The notes: generated by a model not told the origin, from the letters alone. DNA of 64,000 nt from Maniola hyperantus (GCF_902806685.2 NC_048552.1:10009662-10073661); one strand, 5' to 3'; positions 11,609-22,894 are shown, counted from the first letter of the stretch. Numbers and translations: made by a program.

Positions 11609-11997
11609 TTATTTTCATTTACCCTAGAATAATGAAATAAATACAACGATTTTTGCAAGAGTAAAAGCCTTATCCGAAATACTTCGCAGCTCTTTGCGTA
11701 AGTTGGATTATAATTCAAGCGATCCTTTCACATGTTTAGGGTCAGCGGAACTACAAACAAAGCTGCCATGTTGAGTATCTGCCCTCGTGTCGATGTTGAT
11801 TAAAACCTTACGCTGACGAAAATGTCGCTCAATGTATAAGTCCCGCAAATTGCTATTGCGCTGGAACCATGTCTCATAACATCGAAATGACGTCATTTTG
11901 ACTTCAGCCGAAATAAATATATACCATCGGCTCGAAACTTCTGTCTAGTGCTGACGTCACTAAAATGGCGGCCACGCGCATTAGCAAGACGATTAAA
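11609..11997. other. No gene recognised
   Basis: Contains a 62-codon minus-strand frame (11708-11896) with no recognised domain. TGACGTCA-type palindromes occur near 11892 and 11955. It may be non-coding repeat sequence of an unnamed family. Confidence 0.4.
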
Positions 11998-12180
11998 TCT
12001 ATATACATATTATATAAAACAAAAAGGTGACTGACTGACTGACTGACTGATCTATCAACGTAGGTACTGCTCAAACTACTGGATGGATAGGGCTGTTTGG
12101 CATGCAGATAACTATTATGATGCAGATTTTTGAAAATTCAATAACTGAAGGGGTTAAACAGACTTTTCTAATGCTGCCAA
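11998..12180 (+). mobile_element. Repeat B, partial
   Basis: Begins with AAAACAAAAAGGTGACTGAC, a (GACT)n run at about 12031-12050, then TCAAACTACTGGATGGATAG. Truncated before the CTAG end. Confidence 0.7.
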
Positions 12181-12212
12181 AAACTCTTATTGATTTTGAT
12201 TAGGTAATTCAT

Positions 12213-12445
12213 ACCAATATTATAAATGCGAAAGTGTGTCTGTCTGTCTGTCTGTCTATCTATATGTCTGTCTGTATGTCTGCTACCTTCACGGCCCAAC
12301 AGTTTAACCGATTTTGATGAAATTTGGTTAGCTTATATCCCGGGGAAGGACATAGGCTACTTTTTATCCCTGAAAATAAAAGAGTTCCCACGGGATTTTG
12401 AATAACCCAAATCCACGCGGGCGAAGTCGCGGGCATAATCTAGTA
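12213..12445 (+). mobile_element. Repeat A, full-length reference copy
   Basis: Runs from CCAATATTATAAATGCGAAA through a TCTG microsatellite, CACGGCCCAACAGTTTAACC, and CCCGGGGAAGGACATAGGCT, to GGGCGAAGTCGCGGGCATAA then CTAG. No coding capacity. The 3' CTAG after a GC-rich stem-like stretch is compatible with a Helitron-like end, which is inference. Confidence 0.8.
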
Positions 12446-13046
12446 AAATATATTCCTTTGTCTCTCAGCATGTTACGGTTTATTCCTGATGATCTCTACT
12501 CAAACAACAGTAAATAAACAAACGATATTCTTAATCGAATCAAAGTTTCGATCTCCCCAAGTGTTAACAAGTCAATTGTATTGGAAGCATTCATTCATTC
12601 ATCCGCTTCCACGTCATAAAGAACATTGAACGGTCCAAAGGAACAACATTCGCTACGAATATCGTACGATCTTGTCGTAGTGTACAATTATGAGCCGTTT
12701 AGTGATGGGAAATCTTTACTTCGTGCTCTCTACAATGGTCACTTTTTAGTCCATCCTCGCTGTCCATCGAACATCAAAAAATTAAACGAGATCGACAAAA
12801 TTTACCCCCGGCTGAAGTATGCCGAATGCCTATCACAAACTTAATGCCACGACTGCTAAACAACATGCGACTTTTTTTTTCTTAAAATAGAAGATTTTTA
12901 CTATTAAATGGCACATATATTATCATCTCTGTACACTCTGGGGCACGCGTATTTCTGGGGTTGGCGAAGGATCTGTGAGTTTCGTCCTACCTAAAAAAAA
13001 GAATAATATATGACCTGCATGACTCCTGCTGACTCCCCTGAAATAA
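12446..13046. other. No gene recognised
   Basis: Includes a CATT run near 12588-12601. The 72-codon plus-strand frame at 12626-12844 matches nothing I know and has no splice or promoter context. Confidence 0.5.
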
Positions 13047-13285
13047 GTCATCATTATCGTCATTATCTCAACCCATCGCTGGGCCACTACTGAGAAAGAG
13101 TATCGTCTCAAAATGAGAAGGGTTAAGGCCATACTTAGTCCACTGCGTTGGCTAAACACGGATTGGCAGACTTCACACACCTTTGAGAACATTATGGAGA
13201 ACTCTCAGGCATGCCGGTTTCCTCACGATGTTTTTATTGTATAAAACACACACAACTCTGAAAAGTTAGAGGTGCCTGAAATAAG
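13047..13285 (-). mobile_element. SINE-1 copy, head missing
   Basis: Left tail with ATC units, then GATTGGCAGACTTCACACAC, CTTTGAGAACATTATGGAGA and CTGAAAAGTTAGAGGTGCCT. The tRNA-like head is lost. Confidence 0.85.
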
Positions 13286-13581
13286 AGTAGGTATATTATT
13301 AAAACTGTATTATATTTAGGCTGAAAAAAATACTAATTTTATTTAACTTTGAGTGAAAGCTGAAAGTAAGTAAACTTATTAATTTAAACACCATTTACGA
13401 TCGTCCATAAAGATGTGCCCAACGCCCACCAGCAAAATTGAGACGATTAATGTATGGCGCTGAGTTGCGTGATTTATATGGAGGATGCTTGTATTCCGGC
13501 TAAAGAGTACAGCCAAAACAATTGAGATATGATTCAGCGTGGGAACACCTGTAGGCGACTCAAAATATTTATTATGTAGAT
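13286..13581. other. No gene recognised
   Basis: No recognised element. Confidence 0.5.
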
Positions 13582-13757
13582 CTTTTTTTTTTTAAAGAAT
13601 ATTAGCCATGTTTAATGACTAGTATTCCCCTTTCCTCTCCAACTAAGCGTCAGGCTTGTGCTAGGAGTAGATACGACAATAGTGCAACGGGCGGGGTTTG
13701 AACCGTCGACCTTTCGGTTTTCAGTCCACTCCTTTACCGGTTGAGCTATTGAGGCTC
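13582..13757 (-). mobile_element. SINE-F (tRNA-Phe-like) copy
   Basis: On the minus strand the head reads GCCTCAATAGCTCAACCGGT, then GACTGAAAACCGAAAGGTC and a B box GGTTCAAACCC. This follows a tRNA-Phe layout. The body has TCCTAGCACAAGCCTGACGC, and the element ends in an A-rich tail (T-run at 13582-13593 on plus). It is not a functional tRNA: the acceptor arm does not pair and there is a SINE body. Confidence 0.8.
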
Positions 13758-14320
13758 TTAAAATTAATCTTATCTTATTGATTTTGCTTTATGGCAGTTT
13801 TTTTGTAATTTTCTAATAATACGGTATTTGACAACTAGTCAAATCAGTAACTTTTTATCAAGCGACAAAACGCGCGCCTAATGCGCGAGATTCTATGAAA
13901 TAATGGAGAGTGACGTCACATCATAATGACGTACTTTTTTAGTTTAATCGACAATTTAAAATGATTATTACACTTAAATCTAACAAAGGACGTGGATTTT
14001 ACGTATTTTGGAAGACTATTTAATAATCAATGAGAAATAATTTATTTTTCATGTACCCAATTTTGTGTTATGAGATGGATTGGCCATAATACAAACTGCA
14101 GCTATATTAATTTATAATTGAGACTTGGACAAATTTGGATGACGTCAACGTTGTTAGATCAAGACGTTATGTAAAATTATATCGCTTTTATGTAGTTAAA
14201 ACTACTTAACCCATTTTTTGTAAAATAATATTCTTTGTGAACTTATAATCATCTAACCCGTTACCTGCGAACGGGTTTTTTGCCCCCGATATAAAACTGC
14301 CGCTCGCTCTCTAACAGAAG
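13758..14320. other. No gene recognised
   Basis: AT-rich. A TGACGTCA-type palindrome is present near 13912. No coding signal. Confidence 0.5.
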
Positions 14321-14322
14321 GC

Positions 14323-14330
14323 TATAAAAT
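14323..14330 (+). promoter_or_regulatory. Candidate TATA box
   Basis: TATAAAAT lies 55-62 bp upstream of the ATG of a short open frame at 14385. Spacing allows a start site near 14353 with a short leader. No further support. In AT-rich DNA such matches are common. Confidence 0.25.
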
Positions 14331-14384
14331 CTCAAAAAACTCCCCGAAGACGTCTACAAGACACCATCAAGGACATAATTCATA

Positions 14385-14540
14385 ATGAAAAAGTTAATTT
14401 TCACGGGGCTAAAACTAATTTGCATATTTTTGTGTACAATGTTCAATTATTCGAGTGTGCATTATGTTTATCGCACACTAGTTTACGCGCGCCGCTCTTA
14501 CCGCACGTGCCGAATATCATTATTACGTATTGATAGCTAA
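14385..14540 (+). CDS. Possible short peptide of 51 residues with hydrophobic N-terminus
   Basis: ATG at 14385, stop TAA at 14538-14540. The N-terminus MKKLIFTGLKLICIFLC has a basic start and a hydrophobic core, as in a signal peptide or single membrane segment. The rest is basic (YARRSYRTCRISLL). A TATA-like box lies about 60 bp upstream. I do not recognise the peptide. No splice sites or poly(A) signal tie it to a larger gene, and the flanks are unassigned AT-rich DNA. It may equally be a chance frame. Confidence 0.2.
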   Translation: MKKLIFTGLKLICIFLCTMFNYSSVHYVYRTLVYARRSYRTCRISLLRIDS

Positions 14541-15331
14541 TATTAAGAAAGAAATTTACAACTAAGTGGGATTTGACCATCACTGAACATGTACTGCTAA
14601 CCTTACCAACGAACGTGACAATATTGCTAAATAGATAAAAACAAATTATTAAAACCTATTAAAATAAAATTGCAAAAATGTATCTTATGGTCACGTATCG
14701 GGAACGTCCATAACTCCATACGTGCCATATATTTGAATTTTTACTAACTGAAAATACAATTAACATCATGCAGAAAGTGGCATTCACATTTTTTGCGCTT
14801 GTAAGACACAACCCGCGACTGCGGTGACGCGTGGAGAGAATTTTAAAACCAAGATGCGAAATTGCGCGTCAGATTATCAAAAACGAGCGACTTGATTTAG
14901 ATATTTCAGTAGTAAGTCGCTTTGCGGTGCGAATCTGCGCATTGTGAATTCACATTGCGATTTTCGGTTTAGGCACCTGGAATGTACTATTATGTAGGTA
15001 TTTTGTGGTTAAAGCCCTAAGAAACAAGGTCAGACATACGAAACGCGTGTATGATTGTAATATAATAAGAAGCCGTGTAAGCATGTCACACGTCTGCAAG
15101 CGGCTACTGCAGTGTGTTTTCTGCAGTATAAACTCACAATTTTGTTTTACAACTTGTATGGCGCCACGTTGAAAGAAATGTGAAGACTTGTACCTAATAA
15201 TGACGTCATTGAAATTTTCAGCACTAAAAGTGCTGAAAAAGGGGCGGATTGACCTGCAGCTTGCACCAGCAATGCGCGGGACTTCAATTACTTTTATACA
15301 TGGCATAATATTGTATATCAAATCTTTGAAA
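14541..15331. other. No gene recognised
   Basis: Contains a minus-strand open frame of 140 codons (14950-15372) without recognisable domains, which overlaps a repeat tail. A hairpin of 11 bp (TTTTCAGCACT...) lies near 15215-15238. Confidence 0.45.
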
Positions 15332-15420
15332 AAGGCATTCCGGACCAGTGTTAGATGTATTTGACGATTCAAAAATACTTGTAAAAGTTTAATTGATTAA
15401 AAATATTTTCATTTTAATTT
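15332..15420 (+). repeat. Dispersed repeat tail, 'GGCATTCC..ACCAGTG' family
   Basis: GGCATTCCGGACCAGTGTTA followed by CTTGTAAAAGTTTAATTGAT and a TTTTCATTTT end. The same module lies at 35435-35560. It is probably the 3' end of a retroelement, which is inference. Confidence 0.6.
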
Positions 15421-15771
15421 TGATACGAAGGATGATGGGTACAGTGCGTACGGCGTGTTCTGACATGTATGCGATCAGTTTTACGGCTAACTCTTTCGTT
15501 TTACCCATTCTACCCCCGATAGCGGCCCTTGGGGGCTCGTTCTAAATGGGGAACCCTTTCGGAATTAATTTTTCTTCGCCAATTAACGAACAACGGTGAA
15601 AGGATGCTATTGATCTGCATCTTCGTGATATTATAAACTTCTTAAGAGCCGGGGGTCAATTCTTTGTAACGATGGGCTTTTGTTTTATTAATATTTGACG
15701 CATTAATAGAGCTTAATTGCTTTTGCAAAGAACTTTGTGTTACCCCTCCCAAGTTCATTAAAATCTGCTTT

Positions 15772-16025
15772 TTTAGGGTCCCGTAATCACTAAGCCTCCG
15801 CTGTCCGTCCGTCCGTCCGTTCGTCTCCGTCAATCTGTCAGGGGGCTGTATCTCGTGAACCGTACCTAATAAGAGTTGAAATTTTCACAGAATGCGTATT
15901 TCTATTGCCGCTATAAGTAACAACAAATAATAAAAAATTCAAAATGGCCGCAGTAAAAATTAAAGTGTTATTTCTTGTACGATGGCACGGAAACCTTCGT
16001 GTGCAAATCTGATTCGCAATTGATA
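15772..16025 (+). mobile_element. Repeat D-related element
   Basis: TTTTTTAGGGTCCCGTAATC, then a CCGT microsatellite and TCTCGTGAACCGTACC, to TGGCACGGAAACCTTCGTGT. A diverged relative of the short copy at 57399. Confidence 0.65.
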
Positions 16026-16689
16026 GATTTTTTAGTTCTTAGATAAGATACCTGGGGAATCCAATGTAACAGTTTTCCTATATAAAACTGTCCATAGATA
16101 CGTGTTTATAATTTATAGTGGATTATTTGGCTATTGATAAATTCGGGCTAAAATTAGATATTGCCTATCAAAATAAATTAAAATTACACTTTGTTACAGA
16201 TATATTAATTATTCTGTTATAGTCTGTCAGTTTATTTATTTGTGAGTGCATTACGAAAAAAACTATTAAACCAATTTAGAGAAGCTTTTCACAGTTTATA
16301 TTGGCATAAAGTCAAACCAAGAATTTGGCGACGTGTTTCATGAAAATCGGTCGAAACTCGAAAAGAGCTCGAAATCAAGATTGACATTTGACAAGTGGAC
16401 GAAACACTGTTTTTGATGCTAATTTTTAAGTAGTTAAAAGATACAAAATACTCGTATGACTTCTAATATATATTATGTCCCACATACACCATAATTTACC
16501 TAGTACACCATAACATATTATACCAAGTTAATGACATAGTGAAAGTTGGCGAGATTACATACGATGGTATAGGGATTTGTCACGCTCATAATATGAGACC
16601 TTACCATCACAGATATGGTTACCAAGTATTTTAGAATTTCCAGAGACTAACCAATTAGCTATCTAGGTATTAGGTAGAAGTCAAAGTGT
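16026..16689. other. No gene recognised
   Basis: AT-rich. No recognised element. Confidence 0.5.
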
Positions 16690-16860
16690 CAACGTTTCAA
16701 AGTTTCATGGGCGTAGAAGTCAAAGTCAAGTAATTTTGTAAAGTGGTGATAACAAAAAAAATATTTCCGTCTGAATTTGTTGTAGGCTTCTCAGACCTGC
16801 GCGTTTGGAACCCTCGTAGCTTTAGTTTTAAGATCACCACTACTCATTGTATTGGAAATT
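16690..16860 (+). repeat. Repeat E copy
   Basis: GAATTTGTTGTAGGCTTCTC, CTGCGCGTTTGGAACCCTCG and TAGCTTTAGTTTTAAG match the copies at 33283 (minus), 39400 and 55575. Preceded by TCAAAGTCAAGT-type repeats. Confidence 0.65.
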
Positions 16861-16924
16861 AAGCAAGTAACAATCAGAAAGTGTATTACAATAATACCCA
16901 ATCTGAGTAAATGATTTCAGTTTG

Positions 16925-17036
16925 AGAGTTTGAAAGTGACATAAGCTACTTTTTATTCCGGAAAATCAAAGAGTTCCCATGGGATTTTTAGAAACTTAAA
17001 TGCACGTGGAGTAAGTCGTGGGCGTCATCAGGGATG
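16925..17036 (+). mobile_element. Repeat A 3' part
   Basis: CATAAGCTACTTTTTATTCC, CAAAGAGTTCCCATGGGATT and GGAGTAAGTCGTGGGCGTCA. The 5' half is missing. Confidence 0.65.
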
Positions 17037-17654
17037 ACAGACCACCACTTATAGACGCCTAATAGCTGTACACATCCGACAGCCAAGCTTAGGCAGTTGC
17101 TTAGCATAAAAGTCAGCCCACACCCGTTCGCTACCTTTATTCTGCACATTGTCTTGATTACGTGAATTTTGAGTCCGTCAATCACAACAAAGCATACTCT
17201 CCTGTCCCCCGCCAACATTTTACGATTTTGTTTTCATGCAAAACCTTATATATGCGTACCTACTCTTGAGGTTGAATTCTCTGTGACAGATGTGTGTGGT
17301 AACCATGAAGACAAACGGTCACAGTGTTGCCGAGAAGAGCTACGTCGCTTATTACATGCCATTGCTTAACGCGTTATAAACTTATAACCGAGACTAATCA
17401 CACGGTGATAGGTGACTGAGTACCTACAGTGAAAGCAGTTATAGCAAAATTAATTTATATAGTATTTAACAAACTTTCTTGGTAAAAGTTATTGGGCCTT
17501 TAACCATCTTTAACTTAGAAGATAGTCTAAGTAATGGAAAAGATTTTAAAATTTAAATAAGACTTGGTGTTTTCACTTGGAAAGGTTTTTTATCATATTT
17601 TAGCATACCAGTCTTGTAGGCAATAAATACTTATGTAAACATTCTGTTAAACTG
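17037..17654. other. No gene recognised
   Basis: Two short opposing open frames (16988-17218 minus, 17169-17369 plus) overlap each other, and the first overlaps repeat A. No support for a gene. Confidence 0.45.
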
Positions 17655-17698
17655 ACATACCTCTTCCAAGTTAGCCCGCTACTATCTTCTAGTAATAA
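17655..17698 (+). repeat. SINE-2 fragment
   Basis: CTCTTCCAAGTTAGCCCGCT matches the stretch of SINE-2 near 58945. Confidence 0.5.
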
Positions 17699-17746
17699 TT
17701 TAATATTGCTATTCCCTTCTTAATGATCCTATTCCCTGCTATAAAG

Positions 17747-17792
17747 ACCTGTCGATTTAGTTTAGAGATTGCGTACAACAGAATTAGCTACA
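17747..17792. repeat. Half of a long-inverted-repeat MITE
   Basis: TTAGTTTAGAGATTGCGTAC then AACAGAATTAGC matches the right arm of the MITEs at 32719 and 35212. The left arm is absent. Confidence 0.55.
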
Positions 17793-19106
17793 ATATTATG
17801 CATAGGTATAATTTAGTATCTGAACATTTTAAATGATGGAATCATTGCGTATATTTGACACGTTGTCCCTAATGAAATACCATTAAAAATAGTGCCAGCA
17901 AATTATATAAACTAGGTCGCTCACGAACCAAATTATTTTCATAAAATAATTATTTACTTACTTAAATAAAATTAAAAAATAACGCATAAAAAGCGCAACC
18001 CGTCTTAGTTTTTATTTCTTCTATAAAAGAGTTTGTTTGAAATTTCCCTGAATGGGGCTCTTTTCAACTCAAAAGCACTTTAATTGAGACCCGTCTACAG
18101 CGTCCCACTCAGGGTTGAATAAAGTCTCGACATGTATACGTTTTAATAAATGTATCGCCAGTGAATGGATGCTTTTATCAAAAAGAAATACGCCTGCTTA
18201 CATAATGCAAAAATATACAATTTAAGTGTAGGTGGTTCAATAGACCCCGGCGTGTGCGGATGAATAGCTCGCTCGTACTTTAGGGTTAAGGTGACGCAGG
18301 ACGCTCGACCGAAATTGGCAGCGCACGTGGGTAACATGTTTGCTTTTCACTTGACATTGTATGAGAAAGTTGAGAGGCACGATGATTTTCACCGAAATCA
18401 AACGCGCGAAAAGGGTTTAAGAAGAGTATTTTTGAGAAAAAACTGCTGAATTTATGTTTGCAAAGTAAAGTTATTTCAAGTAATGAATAAATAAACTACG
18501 TCTAATGATAAATTGTTTTAGAATTTTCATATCCCTAACCTTATTTATTTACATCCAAAGTTGTCATTAATTTAGTGTTAAAATAGGAATCTTTTGAGCC
18601 TCGTAACTTTTAAATCAATATTTTTTTCAATGTTTTATATATCAATAAACCTAGATAATGACGAGATAAATCGATACAATTCTTAGTTTTGTGCGTACAA
18701 TATCGAATATTGTTGTAATTTCCCTCCTACGTTTGTATGAAGAAAGCACTGAACTGAGTCCCCTTAAGTACAATATTGCCATTAAATTGAGATGTGATGT
18801 CCGTAGTGGTGTATTCTCAGGGCTTGTTTTAGAGCTTTTGCTTATGTAATACGCTGATGCTGATAGGGTTGACACTTGACTCTTTATTTATTTTTAAAGA
18901 GTTAAGTATAGGTATACTTATGTAAAAATACAATAATGTGTACTTTTTGCACTCTGTATAAATATTTATACCAAGTGCAAAAAGCTCCTAAATAAAATTA
19001 GAAAATATGTTAAAAGTAAATATCACTACTCATAATGATTATTAATAATATTATAAATGCGAAAGCTAGTTTATAAGGGAATAACGGATCGACTTAATTT
19101 TTTTTG
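17793..19106. other. No gene recognised; one hairpin
   Basis: AT-rich. An 11-bp inverted pair CTTTTTGCACT (18943-18953) and AGTGCAAAAAG (18974-18984) encloses the palindrome TATAAATATTTATA. A stub of repeat A (AATATTATAAATGCGAAAG) lies at 19048-19068. Confidence 0.55.
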
Positions 19107-19398
19107 CATGGTATATTAGGACGTCCGCCTTCTAATCGGAGGTCGGGAGTTCGCTCCCGGGCACGCACCTCTAACTTTTCGGAGTTATGTGCGAAATATC
19201 ACTTGCTTTAACGGTGAAAGAAAACATCGTGAGGAAACCTGCATGCCTAAGAGTTCTCCATAATGTTCTCAAGGGTGTGTGAAATCTACCAATCCGCACA
19301 TGGCCAGCGTGGCAGACTATGGCCAAAACACTTCTCTCTGAGAGGAGACCCGTGCTCTGTAGTGAACCGACGATGGGTTGATCATGATGATGATGATC
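19107..19398 (+). mobile_element. SINE-1 copy, nearly full
   Basis: tRNA-like head TTAGGACGTCCGCCTTCTAA with a B box near GGGAGTTCGCTCCC, then TTTAACGGTGAAAGAAAACA, ATAATGTTCTCAAGGGTGTG, and tail TTGATCATGATGATGATGAT. Confidence 0.9.
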
Positions 19399-20177
19399 AC
19401 ATAATTCCAGGTAGTTCCGGATATACATATTACATATCTAGTAATTTAATGTTTGTTACATTATGCTAACATAATATAACAAGCTGACCGACCCACCCTG
19501 GCTTCACTCGTTAAAATTATGTACAGAGAAAACCAACAATTTCAACTGCTTAAGCTGTAGGTATTTTGATATGTCAGTCATCTCTCTTTATCTACATAAT
19601 ATACTTACCTATATAAAAATTAAAAGGAAGGAAGGAAGGCAGTTTTCCCCAGATAATTTTCCTATACGATGTCTAACAATTTTTATTTAATGAAACGCTA
19701 TGTATAAGCTAAGAAATCCTGCCCTAAAAATTAGATAAAGTTCGGAACTTGTTTGCAATTCAAAATTTGACCCAAATAGTCTCGTTGTAACAAAAGTCGA
19801 TACGCCATGCCGGTTTTTCTCGACTTAGAGTTTAACAAAAGCTTCAAATATAAAGGAAAATGTACTTTGTGCCACCCGCCCGCCCTACAGGAGGAAGAGG
19901 GGGGACGAAGACAACGTTAGGTGCTGTTTATACAGAGCCGCGTGGCGTAACGGAGACAATTAAGTACGCCTTATTTACTATATTATGACAAGGTTGCATG
20001 GAAACGGTCGGCTTTACATCAAGCAGCCCACAAGGTGCCTTAAAACCTAGTCACGTTGTTTATGAATTGCATATTGGAATTACATGTACATTATTGTATT
20101 CCTTCCGAATTGGTGGTAGATTCGTTAACGGTAGGTAGGTACGTGCGCGTATCAGCAAGTCTCGAATTATATAGCTA
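19399..20177. other. No gene recognised; small repeat pieces
   Basis: Contains a repeat C-like stub (AGCTGACCGACCCACCCTGG, 19481-19500) and a GGAA run at 19625-19639. Otherwise unassigned. Confidence 0.5.
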
Positions 20178-20372
20178 CACTAGATGATGCCCGCGACTGA
20201 GTCCGCGTGGATTTAGGTATTTGAAAAATCCCGTGGGAACTTTTTGATTTACGAGATAAAAAGCCTACATCCTTTCCCGGGATGCAAGCTATCTCTATAC
20301 CAAATTTCGTTAAAATCGGTTGAGCAGATCGGCAGCAGACAGACACTTTCACATTTATAATATTAGTATGGA
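20178..20372 (-). mobile_element. Repeat A copy
   Basis: ACTAGATGATGCCCGCGACT at the left, CCTTTCCCGGGATGCAAGCT in the middle and ACATTTATAATATTAGTATG at the right. Confidence 0.8.
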
Positions 20373-20742
20373 TATTAGGTAGGTACTATGGTTATGCAGC
20401 GCCCAAATAAATAGGTACGTGTCCTCGTACGTCTGCGCCACTCCCCGCTTCTGTATAAACCTCGCCTTAGGTATTACAGGGATATGAACTTTACTTATGA
20501 GAACAAATGTTGGGAGATGAAATGTGTCTGCACATTTTGATGAAAATGTACCTAATGTATGTATTTTCGGTGTTTTTCGCAAACAGGACCCAGCGTAAGC
20601 GTATGCTCGGATTTACAAACAAAAACTTTTCCGCGAGTAGATAGATTTTTCCCATCGCTGTTAATAAGGCTATGCCTAACCTAACTATAATCGCTTTTTA
20701 TATAGGTCTTCGTTTATTTACCTATTCAAGTACAAGTACATA
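20373..20742. other. No gene recognised
   Basis: Open frame of 75 codons at 20355-20582 (minus) has no recognised feature. Confidence 0.45.
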
Positions 20743-21040
20743 ATCATCATTCCATCGTCGGCTCACTACTGAGCACGGGTCTCCTCTCAGAATGAGAAGG
20801 GTCATGGCCATAGCCCAACACGTTGTTGGCCTATTGCGGATTGGCAGACTTCACACAAGTTTGAAAACATTATGGAGCATGCAGGTTTTCTCCGATGTTT
20901 TCCTTCGCCGTTGAATCAAGGTGATATTTGATGTCTTAAAACACACTTAAAGCTTCATAAAGTTAAAGGTGCTCGGAATCGAAACCCCCGACCATACTAT
21001 TAGGGGACCGACATCTTAACAACTATACGATATCACCGCT
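20743..21040 (-). mobile_element. SINE-1 copy
   Basis: ATC tail remnant, CTCCTCTCAGAATGAGAAGG, GATTGGCAGACTTCACACAA and a degraded head ending GATATCACCGCT. Confidence 0.85.
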
Positions 21041-21124
21041 TGTTACTTGACTACTTGACCTATCTCTAGGTATTTAGAGGGTTAGAAATCGGATTAAGCC
21101 ATCTAAATTATAGTTATAAATACC

Positions 21125-21562
21125 TACTACCACCGTCCTCACCTATGGCGCTGAAACGGGGACACTGACAAACAGCCTTGTTCACAAATTCGAAGTTGCT
21201 CAGCGAGAAATGGAGAGGGCTATGTTAGAAGTTTCCCTTAGGGATAAGATCCGAAATGAGGAGATCCGCATGAGAACCAAGGTCACTGACATAGCCCAAA
21301 CTATTAGCAAGCTGAAGTGGCAGTGGGCAGGTCATGCCTGTCGTAGAGGCGATGGCCGTTGGAGCCGGAAAGTCCTTGAGTGGAGACCGCGTATAAGCAA
21401 GCGTAGTATGTGGGACGCCCTCCAGCACAAAGGACCGACGATATAAAAAGGCTGACGGGAAATGGCTGGATGAGGAAGGCTGAGGACCGGGTGTAGTGGC
21501 GCTCTTAAGGGAAGGCTTATGTCCAACAGTGGACATTCACAAGCTGACGATGATGATGACTA
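21125..21562 (+). pseudogene. LINE-R (RTE-like) reverse transcriptase C-terminus and 3' end
   Basis: An open frame reads TVLTYGAETGTLTNSLVHKF, QREMERAMLEVSLRDKIRNE, VTDIAQTISKLKWQWAGHAC and GRWSRKVLEWRPRISKRS, then shifts frame near 21408 and stops at 21446. After it come GTCCAACAGTGGACATTCAC and a GACGATGATGATGAC tail. These blocks are the known C-terminal region of RTE-type non-LTR elements, where reverse transcription of the element's own RNA starts from the 3' tail. The core reverse transcriptase is absent, so the copy is a dead 5'-truncated insertion. The copy at 61797 shares the same tail. Confidence 0.8.
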
Positions 21563-22004
21563 CCACTGATGTCGGAGGCACCGGGTTCATTTGTTCTGTG
21601 CCTACCACAGACTTAGTTAACTCGGCTACAGACTTCAAAATATCTTAAAAGTAATCGTCAAACACCCACCCTCTCAAATCCTAGAAAGCTCAACATAACA
21701 TATTATAGAAAATATTTATTTAATACACCTACCCGCCCAACCATCGAAGGCTTTTTAATGCTGCAGTGACAAAACGAGACGCCACGCCCATTGGCGACAA
21801 AGCCTTATGCCACGCCCATCGCGACATTTTCCACCAATCGGAGAAAGGCTTCTTCTTTTTTATAGTCACGTAACTGGGTGGACTTAGTTTGAATGTATAA
21901 TGCGGAATTAAGGGCGGACTAAGGAAAATTTCCTGGGGGTGTACTCGTATAGAAAAAAACCTACCTAAGTAATATTGGTATGTAATTTCATTGGCGGTCA
22001 TGAC
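21563..22004. other. No gene recognised
   Basis: No recognised element. The 108-codon minus-strand frame at 21729-22055 crosses into a SINE and is chance. Confidence 0.45.
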
Positions 22005-22185
22005 CAGTGATAGCTTAGTGGTTAAGTCATATAAGCCTCCTGTTCGAGTGGACAAGGGTCCGATTCCAGGTACGCGCCTCTTACTTTATTAGCGTGGTGG
22101 ACTATGGCCTAAACCCTTCTCATTCTGAGAGGAGATCCGTGCTCAGTAATGGCCCGGGCGATAGATTGATTATGAATGGTGAAGA
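22005..22185 (+). mobile_element. SINE-1 copy with internal deletion
   Basis: Head GTGATAGCTTAGTGGTTAAG then jumps directly to GCGTGGTGGACTATGGCCTA and CATTCTGAGAGGAGATCCGT. The middle is missing. Confidence 0.8.
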
Positions 22186-22417
22186 TGAATATTCTTTTCA
22201 TGGACTCTAGATAGGTTTGTAGTGGTGTATCTAACATTCAAAAAGCTTCGCAAACTTAAATAGAAATCAAAACAATCCCACTCAACAAAACCAAATCTCT
22301 AATGGCGTAAAAAGAAGAAAAAAAGAAAAAAAATAGGCTATCTATTACAAACACTAGCTTTTAGCTCTAAAACGTACAAACGTACCTACATCCTATAGAA
22401 CGTAAAAATGGGTCGTA
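22186..22417. other. No gene recognised
   Basis: AT-rich. A-runs near 22310-22335. Confidence 0.5.
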
Positions 22418-22576
22418 ATACGGGCGGGCGGGTCGCGGGGCTGGGGGAGGGTGTAGTCAGCAGCGGGAGGAAGGGGAGGGGGAGGGGAAGGGAGACAAAA
22501 AGCTCAAGTGCAGAGGCTGTATCGATCCGTGCGGTGACCGGCGACATGGCTGGGTCAAATCTGTAGGACTGTGCCA
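22418..22576 (+). other. G-rich block with quadruplex motifs
   Basis: Two canonical four-run G tracts on the plus strand: 22422-22440 (runs separated by C, C and TCGC) and about 22465-22492 (purine-only, GGGG and GGGGG runs). Followed by GCGGTGACCGGCGACATGGC, which recurs at 22926. Confidence 0.8.
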
Positions 22577-22894
22577 CACTGGGGTGGTGTAGCTATCTTG
22601 TAGCGGTAGATATTTTTTCACTTCTCATGCTCGTAAAGTTCTTTTCTATGCTGGGTAAAACAGGTAAGCGGACTAAAACTGCTTTTTATGCTCTCGTGCA
22701 TAAAAGTGTTGTATGGAAAGCTCTATTGTGCCTGAGACTAGCCACCTATGCTCGTATACTCTCCTGGTACATTCTTGTAAGCTACAGTTGGTGTCGCCAA
22801 AAAGTCACTGACCTTGAACTTGCGCAGTGGGTGATATATCGATCTGCATATTTGGCGTCTCATTAAAAGGCCTCTGACCTTACACCTGCGCTCC
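22577..22894. other. No gene recognised
   Basis: A 79-codon frame at 22627-22866 fills much of this stretch between two related G-rich blocks. No domain recognised. Confidence 0.4.

Noticed and set aside
11892..11960. CRE-like regulatory module (repeated TGACGTCA words near 11892, 11955, 13912, 14140)
   Set aside because: Words are isolated and lie in unassigned, possibly repetitive DNA without a nearby gene.
13582..13757. tRNA-Phe gene
   Set aside because: The head resembles tRNA-Phe, but the acceptor arm does not pair and a SINE body and A tail follow.
14950..15372. 140-codon open frame on minus
   Set aside because: The longest uninterrupted frame outside the transposons, but no recognisable domain; its start lies in a dispersed repeat tail also found at 35435.
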